Source: Apostichopus japonicus
Taxonomy: Eukaryota; Echinodermata; Holothuroidea; Aspidochirotida; Stichopodidae
Reading direction: 5' to 3'
DNA length: 64,000 bases
Assembly (NCBI RefSeq): GCF_037975245.1
Contig: NC_092561.1
Location: forward strand, 8,182,001 to 8,246,000
A program made the position numbers and the translations under genes. Below the pieces are notes generated by a model that was not told the origin of the DNA, made no database searches, and was given only the letters and a program-made list of their open reading frames with translations. This document shows positions 1 through 18,364 of the stretch, in pieces (within the stretch, counting starts at the first letter, position 1; each line of letters starts with the position of its first letter).

Positions 1-1115
1 AAGGCCAGTTTGAATGTCAAAAAGTTGAAAGCAACTCTCTATATACATTTATAAATATTTTCTTAGATTTTCGAAGTAAGGCTTGATAATAAATAAAACA
101 AATATTTAAAGAATCATATCAATCATTTTTTTCCCTTCCAAATCAGTTTTTTATTTCCTTTCATGCAATGCGTGCAAATTAAACACAATTAAACAGTACA
201 AATTATAAATATGCCCTACTGCATCTATAAGGATTATAATTTTGTATCCATTTTTTTTTACAACCTTGATTCCGATTCACTTGTTCATGTTTTTGGTGAA
301 TTCAACATTTGGTATCATGTCATTAATAGTTTAAACGTTGTTTACAAGACGCATGCAAATTGTCAAACACCAACAGTTTCATTAAAAACAAACATAGCAC
401 TATTCTCATCTATGCACGTGCATGGCTTTTTCAAAACACTGCATCCCAGAACGTATAATCTTCACATCGGTTTCTTATACAGATAGCAGTTATGAAGCAA
501 GCTTAAAACCACAGGTGTGCTTTCTGGTGTTGACGAAGTATCAGCCAAAATAGACAACAACCTATCGGTTCAAGAAAAAAGACATTTCAGTAAGTCGTTG
601 GAAGTTAGAAATGATATCTACTTGTGTTACTTTGATTTCCAATCCATTTATTAAAACGTGTGTTGTATTAGTGGTTGAATTGATAGATGATGACATCTTT
701 CCGATGATCTACTTGCCTAACGAATTATCAGTATATAGTTCATTAGGCCTATCCACTTCCTAAATAATTTGTCCTGCACAAAAAGCCATATTGTATCTGA
801 ATTTATAAACAATACGAGTCGTTGGAAGTTAGCAAGGAAAAGTCTGATTGATGTCAATGTCAGTTATTCAAATCTGCTGTTTTCCTAGTCGATGACTTAA
901 TGAATAGATTACTGGCACCAGTCGATATCAACAAATTATCAGTATCTTATTTATAATGCCTCTCCACTTAATAATACACAATACTGTATCGTATCGGAAC
1001 TTTAAAAAATGGAAACTTGAAGAGAGTGTGGGACAACGTAATTGTTAGGTTAAAACAGAATAAATAAGTAGACAAATAGAAAAAGACTATTATAAAAGAT
1101 GTAAGAATATATTTG

Positions 1116-4100
1116 CCTTTTCTTCAATCTGTCAACCTGGTCTCCCTCCTCCGGGAATTGCTTGTTATACTCCTGCAATGTTTCCGAGGAGTTCAAGAAA
1201 CCAACAAATCCGTCAATATTGTCGTACTGCCGCTTAGAAGTCACCTGGAAGCTGTAGAAAGGGTCGGGATATGATAATATGTAAGCTACAAAATACTCAC
1301 TACTGAAATACTCCCGTCCATGCATGATATCTGCAATATACAGTGGCGTAGGAAGGTACTTCTGAGTGGGGAGGGGGCTGAAGACTGATGGCCGGCCTGG
1401 GGGAGGGGTCTAAGGGGGAGGGGTGTCTCCTCCCCTTTGGAATTTTTTTGCATTTCCAGGTGGCCTCAGATGCAATTTGGTGCAATATAGCACACTTCAC
1501 ACTTTATCATTTATTGAGAAATGAAAAAGGGGTTTTCTGACTTGCGAAGCGGGGGGAGGGGGGTCGGAATGATACTTCCGCCCCCCATATTTTTCACTGG
1601 GGGGCTGGAACCCCCTCCCAGCCCCCCGGTTCCTATGCCCTTGGCAATATATGAAAAGAGATATAAAAATAAAGGAAAGCAACTATGGTGAAACAAAAAT
1701 TATTGTGAAGTTATACATATCATGGATTTAGCTGTTCCGGTTGTGCCTGAATTTTTTGCCTTGTTTCAATTTGATAACGCAAAGGGTGATCAATACCTTG
1801 TTTTCCCTTTGGGATGTAATGAAGCTCACCTAATACGCGTCCACATAATAGAATGTGTGGGGAATCAATGTCGAGGGAAGCGAAACAGGTAACGTTGATT
1901 GTTTACAATCAATTAGTTAGTTATAGCTTTACTGTACGTCCGTCCTTACACTCACTGTGGTCTGTGTTTGTGTGGAAGAAGTGCAAGTCTGAATCATGGA
2001 TCCAGAGTCTCGAAATCCCACGAGCGTTCGCACAACAATCTTGATCACGGTGGTTCCATGATCCTCTCCCACCACCCTCACCGGAAAGGGAGATTACCGT
2101 TGCGGAGTTTGATCATTACCATACCTTTACCCTGACTTTTCTTGTTTGAAATACAGCGGTAAATAAGGATTACATCGGAAAGTTCGAATATTCCAAAAGA
2201 ACACAAACGACTTCTTGCTATCCACATACAAGAGTACATCCGTCTTCTAATAGAATACCCCATGACCAGCCGATTCGCACAGAGATTACAGGAACGACTG
2301 TAAATCCCAAGGATTTGTACCACAGTTAATGCTGGATTGTGCTGACAAATCTGATAATTCGGTTACTGAACTGATGTGTAATCCCAACAAATCCAAGCAA
2401 ATCCCAATAACTTGATTTGTTGGAATTACACATATCCTCAGTAATTGCTGTAATCATAATAGCACATGCTACTGACTTATAGCACGATCCAGTTTTCAAT
2501 TTGGTGCAAAACTTTAAGATTTACAGTCATTAACTGTGTTCGCTGTGTGTATCGGGTGCGATGACGGTAAAAGGCTGATAACAATATCCATCCTATACTC
2601 TCAGATGTGTAGCTTTTATGCTAGCCTATCGGTGTATAGGTATAGCATACTACCCGCAACTCTATGTGTTACTCACGAGTATCTATCGGGATAGTCTGGG
2701 GCTGTATACATCCCTGCGGATAATACCTTCTTGGTTTCGTCTCGCACAATACTCAAACTTACATCCACGAACTACGAAAAGGAGTATACAAATTAGGAAT
2801 CATATCACAAAGTGAGCTATAAATGATTTGCCCGCACTTTCCTTTTTACTAATATTGTGCACTCACTCACTCCATCTTCCCCCCTCCACCACCCCACCCT
2901 CCCGCATCCCTCTCCAAGAAAAAGAAAGCAATCATGCAAGTGCCTTTATTTGAATTCCAAGAAGCGATAATTCAGTTCTTAAACAGTTACAGTGAAAATG
3001 CCTCAGAATTTTGTGAGTTTCACTGACATTGGAAACATGAGCCTGCATTAACAAACTTATCTTCATAAATCGGTACTATACTTTCTACACACTTTCTTTC
3101 TTCTATACTTACTACACGAGGCTAAGAAAGTGTTCAGCGAATTATACAGAATTGTGTAATACTTGTAGCAAACGGCTGCCCCACCCAGCCTATATCTTTA
3201 TGATTGGGCGTCAATCATTAGGGGGGGGACACAAAATCAAAATCAAATCCCCCACCCACTCAGGTTTAGTGACTTCCTTGCGCTAGCCGTACCAGGCTCT
3301 TAGTGACTCGTGTATCTCATAAAATGACCACAAACATTGTGCTTTGAGATTAGTAGTTATTAATGTTTCATTGACATCTACTCAATCCCCTGATGAAAAA
3401 TAGTGCTTTTCAACTGTGTTCAAATAAGAATTACGGATTTCATTTCTACCATAAATTAAATGAGGAACCGCGCTCATATACCGCTGAGACAGTTCCAAAA
3501 ACTTCATAGTATGTTGCATTTCACGTACAAGTAATATAACAATATATGCGATATGTCAATTGTGTAGTGCATGCAGTTTTGATTAGCAATGCCACTCATG
3601 ATAGTTTTTGATATAATTACATATTTCATAGGAGTTTTGTGACAGATACATATATGGTGCTAAGCCCGGGTGCTAAGTTGCTAGTCATGTTGTTGTTATA
3701 ACCATGCTACGCAAGTTATACCTCAAGTACTATTTTTTCCCTTTTTATGGTTAAAGTTTATTTCGTAATACAAGTCTTGTCGGATGTGACTCGTGATGAA
3801 ATATATTTATAACTGACATAGCATTTCAGGGTCCAAACAAAAGCAAACTTGAAGATTTCTAGATGTTCTCCGCCCTGGACCCCCGCCGGGGCTTCAGACC
3901 TGGACCCAACCAGGGGCCCCTGGACCCCATCCAATAAAGGATTTGCGCCAAAGCGCTGCTGTGTGCGCTACGGGCACACGCCTTCAGTTTTATCCACGTT
4001 CAGTCATTTATGCCCCCCCCCTTACTTTTCAATTTGGCTTGACGCCCCTGTTTCAGAACCATCGTACCATGCAGTACTATCGATGACTCATCAGTAGCTT

Positions 4101-5510
4101 CTCATATAGACCAGTTGGCATTTATCACATTCTTATGCAGCCTATACGATGTTTGCATTTGTTTCTTGTCACATTCCCGAAACCGTTATGAAGTTATCAT
4201 GTGGAACGAGCTGGATGGTGGAAGTAATGGTAGAATGGATCAACGTTGAGCTTATAGTTTGTAGTATATGCTTATGTCTCTTTAATGCATGTATGGTAAG
4301 TACACTGTTGTGTGCATGTAGTGATCTATAGTATACATAATGGAGGATCAATGCTGAATCTACTCTATGATTTAGTTCAGGTAAAATGTACCAATAATAA
4401 GATCAGGAAAAGGACGAATGTCGGAGTGGGTCGTGAACGAGAAAAAGACAATTCAGTATATGTAGCTTGGTATACTCACTTCATTCATGAGATCTTGGCA
4501 CTTCTTGTTAACGCTGTCATTATTGGTTAGAGTCTTCAGATAAAAGCCATCCGCTCTCATCAACACAGTCAGAAGACAACCTCCTGGTTTTAAAACTCGA
4601 TCAACTTCAGCGAGGAATGGCTCGGGCTGAAAGTAATGGATTGCTGCAGCCGTCGAAACCAAGTCAACGGAGCCATCTTGAAGGAAAGATAAATCCTCAG
4701 CTAGGTTAACCCTAAAAAAGAAACAGTTATAGTAATATGTCATTGACTGAATAAGACATATGCTAACGATGATCACTTATGTTCGATTACTAAAGAAAGG
4801 AATCCTAACTAGTAGTTATTAGAACCTGTACAGCTCAATCTTAGAAAGGATGCATATGTATGACGAAGTTTAATGCTTAAATTTACCGACACTGCAGCAG
4901 AACCGACAAAAACGCAAGATTTTCAATTTGTCATTCATAACTTTTGTTCCATTTCAACCTTTAATTGGGTTAACCAACATGAGAGGCGGTTTGGACTATA
5001 CTCGGCTAACGGACTCCGAACGGGTGAAACGCTGGCTCCGAGGCGCCGCCACGTTGAAGATGCATGCCGAACGCGCCGAGTTTCCTCTTTAGTCACGACA
5101 GCAACTATTTTATTGCGAGGCTCCGCGTTTGTTTCAAGGCGGCCCATCGCTTGTTTCGATGCCACGCAGCGTCCAATCCATTTGTATCACTAAGGCAGTA
5201 TAGCAATTAATCCTCCAATCCATCGCTGCGCAAATTAAAACCTGACTACCGAATAACTTTCACTATCACCTTGACAACTTACCTGTATTCGATATTTTTC
5301 TCCGTGGTTACTTCATTTGCTACATCGATCTGTGATTTACTGCGATCAATTCCTATCATCTTTGTAAAAAGCGGTGCGAGAACTTTCGTTAGTTGACCAT
5401 TACCGCATCCAATGTCTAGCCCAACTGAATCAACATTCTAGCCAATAACGAAGGCAAAATATTAAGGGAAATGGTCAGTACGAAATCAAACAGAATATTA
5501 ATATCGTTAA

Positions 5511-5575
<65 letters not shown>

Positions 5576-6705
5576 TATATGTTCTGTTGGCTTTTGTTTG
5601 TGGTATTAATAATATTGTATTTATTCCACTAATTCATGCAACCACAAGCTAGGTAGTAGCGGAACATGGCTTTTTTCGAAGAGGGGATGGGAGGGGAGGG
5701 GGTGATGTTGCAACTATCGGTAGATACCGAAAATATTTCCAAAGTTAAATACATACCAAAAGTCATCGTTGAAACGTGAGACATGTCAACTAATAACTCT
5801 ATTATAAGATCAACATTATAGGTATGTTTTCAGTCAAAATAAAATCAGAAGGGGTACAGGGCTCTCTCTCCTACCCCCTACCCCAGATGTGCCCCTCTCT
5901 TGGAGCAATTGCTCTATAAGACACACTCACGGTTTTAATTTGATTGTATTGAATTATACCTATATTTAGATACAGGCCTAATTACGTCTTTAACTTCAGA
6001 CATAAGCTTTCATGAACAACGTGGTAAAAACCACATTAATAGAACGATAATTGGAATATTATCTCCATACTGAAATACTGCTGCCTTAATCTGTTAATGA
6101 AACATACTAATTAGTGTCAAAATGTATTACTTCATGTAAATTTCAGTCGTAAGGACTGCGTGCCTATACATCAGGGGTGGGCAACCTACGGCCCGCGGGC
6201 CACATGCGGCCCGCCAGTGATTTTTTTTTTTGCGGCCCGTGAGATGTCTCAAGAAAAAGAAAAAAATCAATCTATTTTACTTCATCACAAAAACGAGCTA
6301 GTTGCTTAGAAGTTTTCTGCACTAATGATGCTGTCAGGTAGGCCTATTATCCCTATTAATTATTAACTGTACTGTATTGACATTATGTTTTTGTGAATAC
6401 AGATTCAGTACACACACCTATTGCTTGAAAGTCCTCGGAATCAAATATTTGAAATCAACAGCAGGTCGTTGGTTAGGTGCGGCCCAGTCAATTTTTCCCT
6501 CCTTATATCTGGCCCATATATTCAAAAAGGTTGCCCAACCCTTCCTGTTATACATGCATGGTACATGTATGCTTACCTGTGAACGTTGATTTCTTAGTCC
6601 CATGAACGATGCCACCTCTTTTTCGAGTCCCAAACCGATATAGTTTGGACGGAAATCTTGATAACTTCTCGCCGTTTCAACATCTTCGAAAAGACGGTCA
6701 CCCAT
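1116..6705 (-). CDS. Class I SAM-dependent methyltransferase, copy A (multi-exon)
   Basis: Predicted small-molecule methyltransferase of the type often annotated as 'putative methyltransferase DDB_G0268948', a Methyltransf_11-like fold. Exons seen: 1 at 6577-6705, starting MGDRLFEDVETARSYQDF with donor GTAAGC; 2 at 5283-5437; 3 at 4480-4711; a later exon at about 1116-1330. Exons 1 to 3 join in phase. Exon 2 holds SAM motif I (DIGCGNGQ) and the acidic residue after strand 2 (GIDRS). Exon 3 holds AEDLSFLQDGSVDLV, motif IHYF and VLKPGGCLL, the usual order for this fold. Exon 3 ends in phase 0 but the last exon starts with two bases of a codon, so a short exon between them is needed and was not found. 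The C-terminal end is also unresolved: reading runs on to a stop near 1050, or a GC donor follows KKR. A hAT-like element sits at the last acceptor. The substrate is unknown. The family call rests on motifs; no search was run. Confidence 0.85.
1341..1643. mobile_element. hAT-like non-autonomous element, family 1 (copy in unit A)
   Basis: About 303 bp with ends CAGTGGCGTAGGAAGG and TTCCTATGCCCTTG, GC-rich and G-run-rich inside, with no transposase. It is flanked by a perfect 8-bp duplication gcaatata (1333-1340 and 1644-1651), as expected for hAT transposition. The same insertion with the same duplication is present in unit B, so it predates the tandem duplication. It lies directly upstream of an exon acceptor of the minus-strand methyltransferase. 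Confidence 0.88.
5514..5580. repeat. (TA)n microsatellite, short allele
   Basis: Uninterrupted TA dinucleotide run with one G interruption near its right end. It lies in the intron upstream of methyltransferase exon 2 in unit A. The equivalent array in unit B (16639-16785) is about 80 bp longer and contains AAA and ATAC interruptions. Confidence 0.95.
6172..6547. mobile_element. hAT (Tip100-like) MITE, family 2, unit A only
   Basis: Starts CAGGGGTGGGCAACC with a GC-rich head (ACGGCCCGCGGGCC) and ends GTTGCCCAACCCTTCCTG, a slightly eroded inverse. Flanks are ctatacat (6164-6171) and ttatacat (6548-6555), an 8-bp duplication with one mismatch. Unit B has a single uninterrupted copy of this target site near 17385, which proves an insertion. 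The CAGGGGTGGGCAA terminus is a known feature of hAT-Tip100-type elements. It sits in intron 1 of methyltransferase copy A, 30 bp from the exon 1 donor. Confidence 0.93.
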
Positions 6706-7351
6706 TTCTTAGTGAGATGATAACCCAAATGGGAATAACTTAGTTCGGGTGAAAGTCACACGGCTAAGGCACTCCTAAACTCATATAATTACACCGTATA
6801 TGTCTGTAAATTAGCAATCATATGGTCGGTCAGTTAGTTTACATCGCACTATATACCAATGGCACTAGCACGTCATATTGTACCCTTCTTAATGTTACGC
6901 CAAACGCTGCATTCTACAAGGCCTAAGTTTTTATATATAATTTTTTTTTTTGGTCATCTTTAATGAGGGTAGTCCTGCTTAGTGTAGAAGCATTGCTTTC
7001 AGAGGAGCGGCCCTCAATACAAAATACATATACAATAATATGAAGTAGAAAGACGATAAACATCCAAAAGCACAAAAAAGGACGGCAAAAAGATAGACAA
7101 ACAAATATCAGACGTCTAAACAAAATACATAAGTTTGTCATATTGCGTTTAAAAATATTAATATTTGGCAAGCATTTCAAATAACTGCTATGCGGGGTGT
7201 AAATACATTTTGACATAGTCACGGTGAAAACTCTTATTTCATATATCTTTGAAGAGGGCAGTGTTGAAGAGGGCAGTGGTGAGTTAACATAATAGGATGG
7301 ACAGGTCAGGTGTAGGTAAACAAGGATTGACCGGCGTTAGATGAACCGGAG

Positions 7352-8712
7352 TAATATCATGGTAATATTAATTCTTAACATTGTATGTAAAAGTATAAAG
7401 TACACACGGCCGCCTACAGTTTGTTTTTAACCACCAACGGTATTGTCACGTAATGTGAAAATGTTGCTTAAAGTCTGCTAAGATTTTCTTGGTTACCTCC
7501 AAAATTTGTGAAAAGAGATGGCAAGAACCAAGCGAGTTCGACAGAATTTCTTATAACTATTGGACCAAACGATGAATGTCTTTCATATTGAACTTGATTT
7601 AAAGTCATTTGTGTAATCCCAGTTTCTACCGCCGTATTTGCTGTTGGTTTAAATACACAGCACACAGTACACTTCTAAATTTTCACCAAACGCGCCATTG
7701 TGTGATTTAAATTCACTACAAACTTTGATTTATGTGGAAAACCCACCCGCATTTCATAAATATATTCCGAGGCAAGATGGAAATATCATCTGTCCAATCT
7801 ATACGGTTCGGTAAACATATTTTTCGTAAAAACGGTTGAAGGTTAAACAGGCTTTGAATGGTACGGTTCGTGAAAAACAGTATAGGTTAAGTTAATGGCA
7901 TAAAACTGAAACTGTTGTGTGTGAAATGCCAAGATCACGTGCAGTGGTCTTATGCGACAAAGATTGGTATCCTGTATTTTGTTAAATGAAGTGAACCAGA
8001 ACATGCGGGCATCTACAGTTCAACAGTCTAGTAGCGTATATCAGTAAAATAAAGTATACGAGTTAAGAATTTTGGTCGCTAGCTCGATAACTACTATTGT
8101 TTTTCTAGTGTCCTGTTTATACTATACCACTTTGTTCTATTGTTCTTATGTATAGACGAAATAAATGAAATGAAGAACAAGAAGTCACATGAACGTTGAA
8201 GCTTTATCTGCTTTAAGGGATATTCTGCTGGCATAACATGTAAACCTTACTTTAAAAAAGAATAAGAATATTTCATATTGTTGGTTGAAGCCCTTACTTG
8301 TCCCTAACTCGGGAGATGGTTGATGGAATTTAGCCTAACCTATATTGATTGATTAAACCCTCTCTTACTCTACAAGGTAGATCATACGAGGGAACTGTTT
8401 TTCTAAACCTTTAGTTCCTGATATGAACTTGTCGTTGCTTTTATTTTTCATGAAACTTACATTGTGGTATGTTTGTTCTTACTGTCAATGTTACCTGTGG
8501 TTGAAATTTCATCGAAATGGAATTCTTAGGAAGAAACACTATTTACGTCGGTGGATAAACCATTGAATATTGAACAGAAAACCCCCAAAATTTTCAGCTC
8601 AATGATTGCCCGGCTTATAACACTATTCAGATAAGTACTATTTGCCAGATGCAGTTATAAAACAACACTAACTTTAAAGAGTTCATTTCTTCGCGATAAG
8701 AAACGCTAAGAG
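7352..8712. other. Spacer right of unit A, no gene seen
   Basis: Single-copy-looking AT-rich DNA after the end of unit A homology. Short reading frames only, no splice-flanked coding segments recognised, and no repeat shared with other parts of the window. Confidence 0.6.
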
Positions 8713-9084
8713 TTGGGGTGGGCATCCTACGACCCGCAGGGCACATGCGGCCCGCCAGTGATTTTTTGGCGGCCCGTGAGATGTCTTAAGCAAAAGGAAA
8801 AAAAGCAATCTATCTACATCATCACAAAAAAACGAGCTAGCTGCTTAGAATTTATCGGCACTATAATGATGATGTTAGGTAGGCCTATTATCACCATTAA
8901 TAATCAACTGTACGGTATTGACATTATGTTTTTGTGAATACAGATTAAGTTCACAAAGCTATTGCTTGAAAGTCCTCGGAATCAAAGGTTTGAAATCAAC
9001 AGCAGGTCGTTGGTTAGGTGCGGCCCAGTCAATTTTTCACTCATTATATCTGGCCCATTCATTAAACAAGGTCAACCACCCCTG
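8713..9084. mobile_element. hAT (Tip100-like) MITE, family 2, intergenic copy
   Basis: Same family as 6172-6547 (GGGGTGGGC, GCGGCCCGCC, CCTCGGAATCAAAGG, CCACCCCTG). Target duplication gctaagag (8705-8712) and cctaagag (9085-9092), 7 of 8 matching. It lies between the two duplicated units. No transposase reading frame is present. Confidence 0.9.
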
Positions 9085-9730
9085 CCTAAGAGGGAAGCAG
9101 TTTTGACTTTTAGGTGCAGAAACGTAAGGTGGCGGCATTTTTTTCCGAATCAAAGTATAACTTCAACCACCCAACAACCAGAAGATCCTTTAATTTAAAA
9201 GTCTCGATAAGAGCAGGACCTTGCGTACTAAACATCCAACTTACTTATGTGATTATACCAAGAACCACAATGTGAGAAAGTACTGACGGCTTTAATGAGG
9301 AGTTTCATGTGAATTCCATTGATAAAAATGATACCAGTTAGCACTGAATTATACATTGATATCTTGTCAAAAAGACAAAATGGATTTATTAGTACGCACC
9401 ACCAGAATTCATCGACGCAGCTAGGGTTTCGAGGGACCCTGCTAAAGAGTGAGAGATGGGAGGGGGGCCTTCCACCGTTACTTCAGATTAATGCATAAAC
9501 AAACATTAATAAGCATAAGTTATATGAAACCATATATCGACTAAAAACCATGACGAAGAAAAAAGGGGTGAGTGTTTGTAATAATAGTTTTTGTTTCGCA
9601 GAGAGGGAAATCGACAAAATGGAAAATCAATGTACCAATTGTATTTTGTTAATTGAATATGCATTTATGACAAAGGTTCGTTTCAATTCAGACATTACTG
9701 ATTCAGTCTGCGAGATCATCGCTATATACG

Positions 9731-10187
9731 CCGATACTCAGTAACTACTGGTACAACCTGTAACACATGTTACCGTGTTACACACACAAAGCAGTAATTA
9801 CTGATGCACGGTTGTGGGACATGAACAGTAGTAACATGTGTTACACAGGTGGCACTAACAGTTACTGTACTATAGCTGTGTGTTTGAAGTAAAGTAGGTA
9901 CGGTACCGCCTGATTCCAGTTCACATCTCTCTTTAAATTACGCCAATTCGTCATACCGAGAATGAAGAAAGGCCATGTTCAGGTATATCCATAGGCCTAT
10001 ACTTATAGTATAAAACGACTAGATACGACTTCATTTTAGAATCGCGTATTTATGAACTCACACACAATGGTTGGTACAGCAACTACTGTTCATGTCCCAC
10101 AACCGTGCATCAGTAGTTACTACTTTGTATTCGTAACATGTGTTACAGGACATGAACAGAAATTACTGTACCAGCTATAAGTATCGG
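9731..10187. mobile_element. Palindromic MITE-like element with about 100-bp inverted arms
   Basis: The outer ends are inverse copies (CCGATACT at 9731 and AGTATCGG ending at 10187). The best-paired part is 39 nt with one mismatch (9794-9832 against 10082-10120, containing GATGCACGGTTGTGGGACAT). The arms also contain short self-complementary motifs such as GTAACACATGTTAC and repeated AGTAACTACTG/CAGTAGTTACT. The central part holds no coding frame. The superfamily cannot be told because no target duplication is clear. Confidence 0.75.
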
Positions 10188-10188
10188 T

Positions 10189-10204
10189 GGGGGGGGGGGG
10201 GGGG
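10189..10204 (+). repeat. 16-nt poly(G) run
   Basis: Uninterrupted G tract immediately to the right of the palindromic element. Confidence 0.95.
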
Positions 10205-11915
10205 CTCTATGCACGGTACAAGAATGAAAATATCTGGCATTGCGTCAAAGCAGTGCATGGTCAGTTAAATTATTTGTCAAAATAGTAGGGGAAAAACAGT
10301 TGTAAGTGAAATAAGGAGGCGTAGGCACGTTGGAACTCATTCATTTATTGAATGCAATAACACTACTGGCAGTTGATATCCAACGGATCACAAAGTCGGA
10401 ACTAACCCCTTAGCTGACCCCTGGACATTTGGGATATTTGCTCAATGACCCGTCAATTTCAAACTCTGATAAAATTGCAAAGTGTCCTCCACCGCGCTGT
10501 CTATATACTATCATATAATAATATATTTACTATTAAGTTTTTATATTACGCCGACAACGTATAATTACAACCCTGTGATTTACAATACGGAACACTGAGA
10601 TAATATAGAAATAGGTTGGTATGAGTCAGATATGACGACCTGATTTATAACACGTTTTAAAATTTCTTTAAAAGGAGTCAAACTGTGAATTAATCCTTCC
10701 TTTATTCCTGTTATTCGGGAATACCAGTTACAGACGGACCTCACAGCGAACCTGTTACGAAATTAACTCATATATGAGAAGATAAGGCCAGTTTATATGT
10801 CAACAAGTTTAAAGCAACTCTATATCTCTACAAATTTATGAATATTTTCTTCGACTTTCGAAGTAAGGCTTCATAATAAATAAAACAGAATTCCAAGAAT
10901 CATATCAATTCAAATTATGGTTTTGTTCCAAATTAATTTTTTATTTCCTTTCATGCAATGCGTGCAAATTAAACACAATGAACAGTAAAAAATGATAAAT
11001 ATGCCCTACTGCATCTATAAGGATTATCATTTTGTATCCATTTTTTTTTCAAACCTTGAATCCGATTCACTTTTTCATGCTTTTAGTGAATTCAACATTT
11101 GGTATGATGTCATTAATAGTTTAAACGTTGTTTACAAGACGCATGCAAATTGTCTAACACCAACAGTTTCATTAAAAACAAACGTATAGCACTATTCTCA
11201 TCTATGTACGTGCATGGCATTTTCAAAATCACTGCATTCCAGAACGTATAATCTTCACATCGGTTTCTTATACAGACAGCAGTTATGAAGCAAGCTTAAA
11301 ACCACAGGTGTGCTTTCTGGTGTTGACGAAGCATCAGCCAAAATAGACAACAACCTATCGGTTCAAGAAACAAAAACATTTCAGTAAGTCGTTGGAAGTT
11401 ATCAAGGATATCTACTTGTGCTGCTTTGATTTCCAATCCATTTATTAAAACGTGTGCTGTATTAGTGGTTGAATTGATAGATGATGACATCTTTCCGATG
11501 ATCTACTTGCCTAACGAATTATCAGTATATAGTTCATTAGGCCTATCCACTTCCTAAATAATTTTTCCTGCACAAAAAGCCATATTGTATCTGAATTTAT
11601 AAACAATACGAGTCGTTGGAAGTTAGCAAGGAAAAGTCCTTATGCTATGATTTCAATGTCAGTTATTCAAAGCTGCTGTTTTCCTAGTCGATGACTTAAT
11701 GAATAGATTACTGGCACCAGTCGATATCAACAAATTATCAGTATCTTATTTATAATGCCTCTCCACTTAATAACACACAAATACTGTATCGTATCGGAAC
11801 TTTAAAAAATGGAAACTTGAAGAGAGTGTGGGACAACGTAATTGTTAGGTTAAGCCAGAATAGATAAGTAGACAAATAGAAAAAGACTATTATAAAAGAT
11901 GTAAGAATATATTTG

Positions 11916-17537
<5,622 letters not shown>

Positions 17538-17763
17538 TTCTTAGTAAGATGTTAACCCAAATGGGAATAACTGAGTTCGGGTGAAAGTCACACGGCTAAG
17601 GCACTCCTAAACTCATATAAGTACACCGTGTTGGTCTGTAAAATTAGCAATCTTCCATATGGCCGGTCAGTTAGTTTACAACGCACTATATACCAATGGC
17701 AGTAGCACGTCATATTGTACCCTTCTTAATCTTACGCCAAACGCTGCAATCTACAAGGCCTAA

Positions 17764-18107
17764 TTTTTGATATATAATTTTTTTATTTTATATTATTGTC
17801 ATCTTTAATGAGGGTAGTCCTGCTTAGTGTAGAAGCATTGCTTTCCAGAGGAGCGGCCCTCAATAAAAAATTCATATATAATTATAAGCAGTAGAAAAAA
17901 CGGCAAACATCCAAAAGCACAAAAAAAGGACGGCAATTTTTGATATATAATATTTTTTATATTATTGTCATCTTTAATGAGGGTAGTCCTGCTTAGTGTA
18001 GAAGCATTGCTTTCCAGCGGAGCGGCCCTCAATACAAAATTCCTATATAATTATATGCAGTAGAAAAAACGGCAAACATCCAAAAACACAAAAAAAAGGA
18101 CGGCAAA
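17764..18107. repeat. 172-bp direct tandem duplication inside unit B
   Basis: Two adjacent copies (about 17764-17935 and 17936-18107) of a segment that begins TTTTTGATATATAAT and includes GGGTAGTCCTGCTTAGTGTA and AGCGGCCCTCAATA. Unit A has only one copy, at about 6929-7090, so this arose after or apart from the large duplication. Confidence 0.9.
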
Positions 18108-18342
18108 AAGATAGACAAACAAATATCAGACGTCTAAACAAAATATATAAGTTTGTCATATTGCGTTTAAAAATGTTAACATTTGGCAAGCATTTCAAAT
18201 AACTGCTATTCGGAGGTGTATATACCTTTTGACATATTCACGGTAAAAACAAACTCCTCATTTCATATATCTTTGTTGAATTAACAGAATAGGATGGACA
18301 GGTCAAGTGTAAGTAACCAAGGATTGACCGGCGTTAGGTGAA

Positions 18343-18364
18343 CCGGAGTAAAATTTTACTCCGG
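18343..18364. other. Perfect 22-bp palindrome at the right border of unit B
   Basis: The sequence CCGGAGTAAAA and its inverse TTTTACTCCGG abut with no spacer. The left half is shared with unit A (7343 onward), the right half is not, so the end of the duplicated block lies within this palindrome. Confidence 0.9.

Larger units (their letters stand above)
1..7351. repeat. Tandem duplication unit A (methyltransferase-bearing)
   Basis: This stretch aligns collinearly with 10785-18350 at high identity, in coding exons, introns and intergenic DNA alike. Matching landmarks include the exon at 1330 against 12130, exon 3 at 4711 against 15843, exon 2 at 5437 against 16562 and exon 1 at 6705 against 17537. 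The match stops at about 7351, just after the shared text accggagtaa. The window begins inside or at the left edge of the unit, so its true left border is not visible. Unit A lacks the 260-bp insert of unit B but carries its own hAT MITE at 6172-6547. Confidence 0.95.

Noticed and set aside
1334-1682. Pro/Gly-rich minus-strand frames such as those near 1500-1690
   Set aside because: They fall inside or across the hAT-like element and recur wherever that element occurs.
4935-5193. GC-rich block with frames on both strands, repeated at 16003-16335
   Set aside because: Lies in a methyltransferase intron; the frames are shifted by indels between the two copies, so there is no sign of coding constraint.
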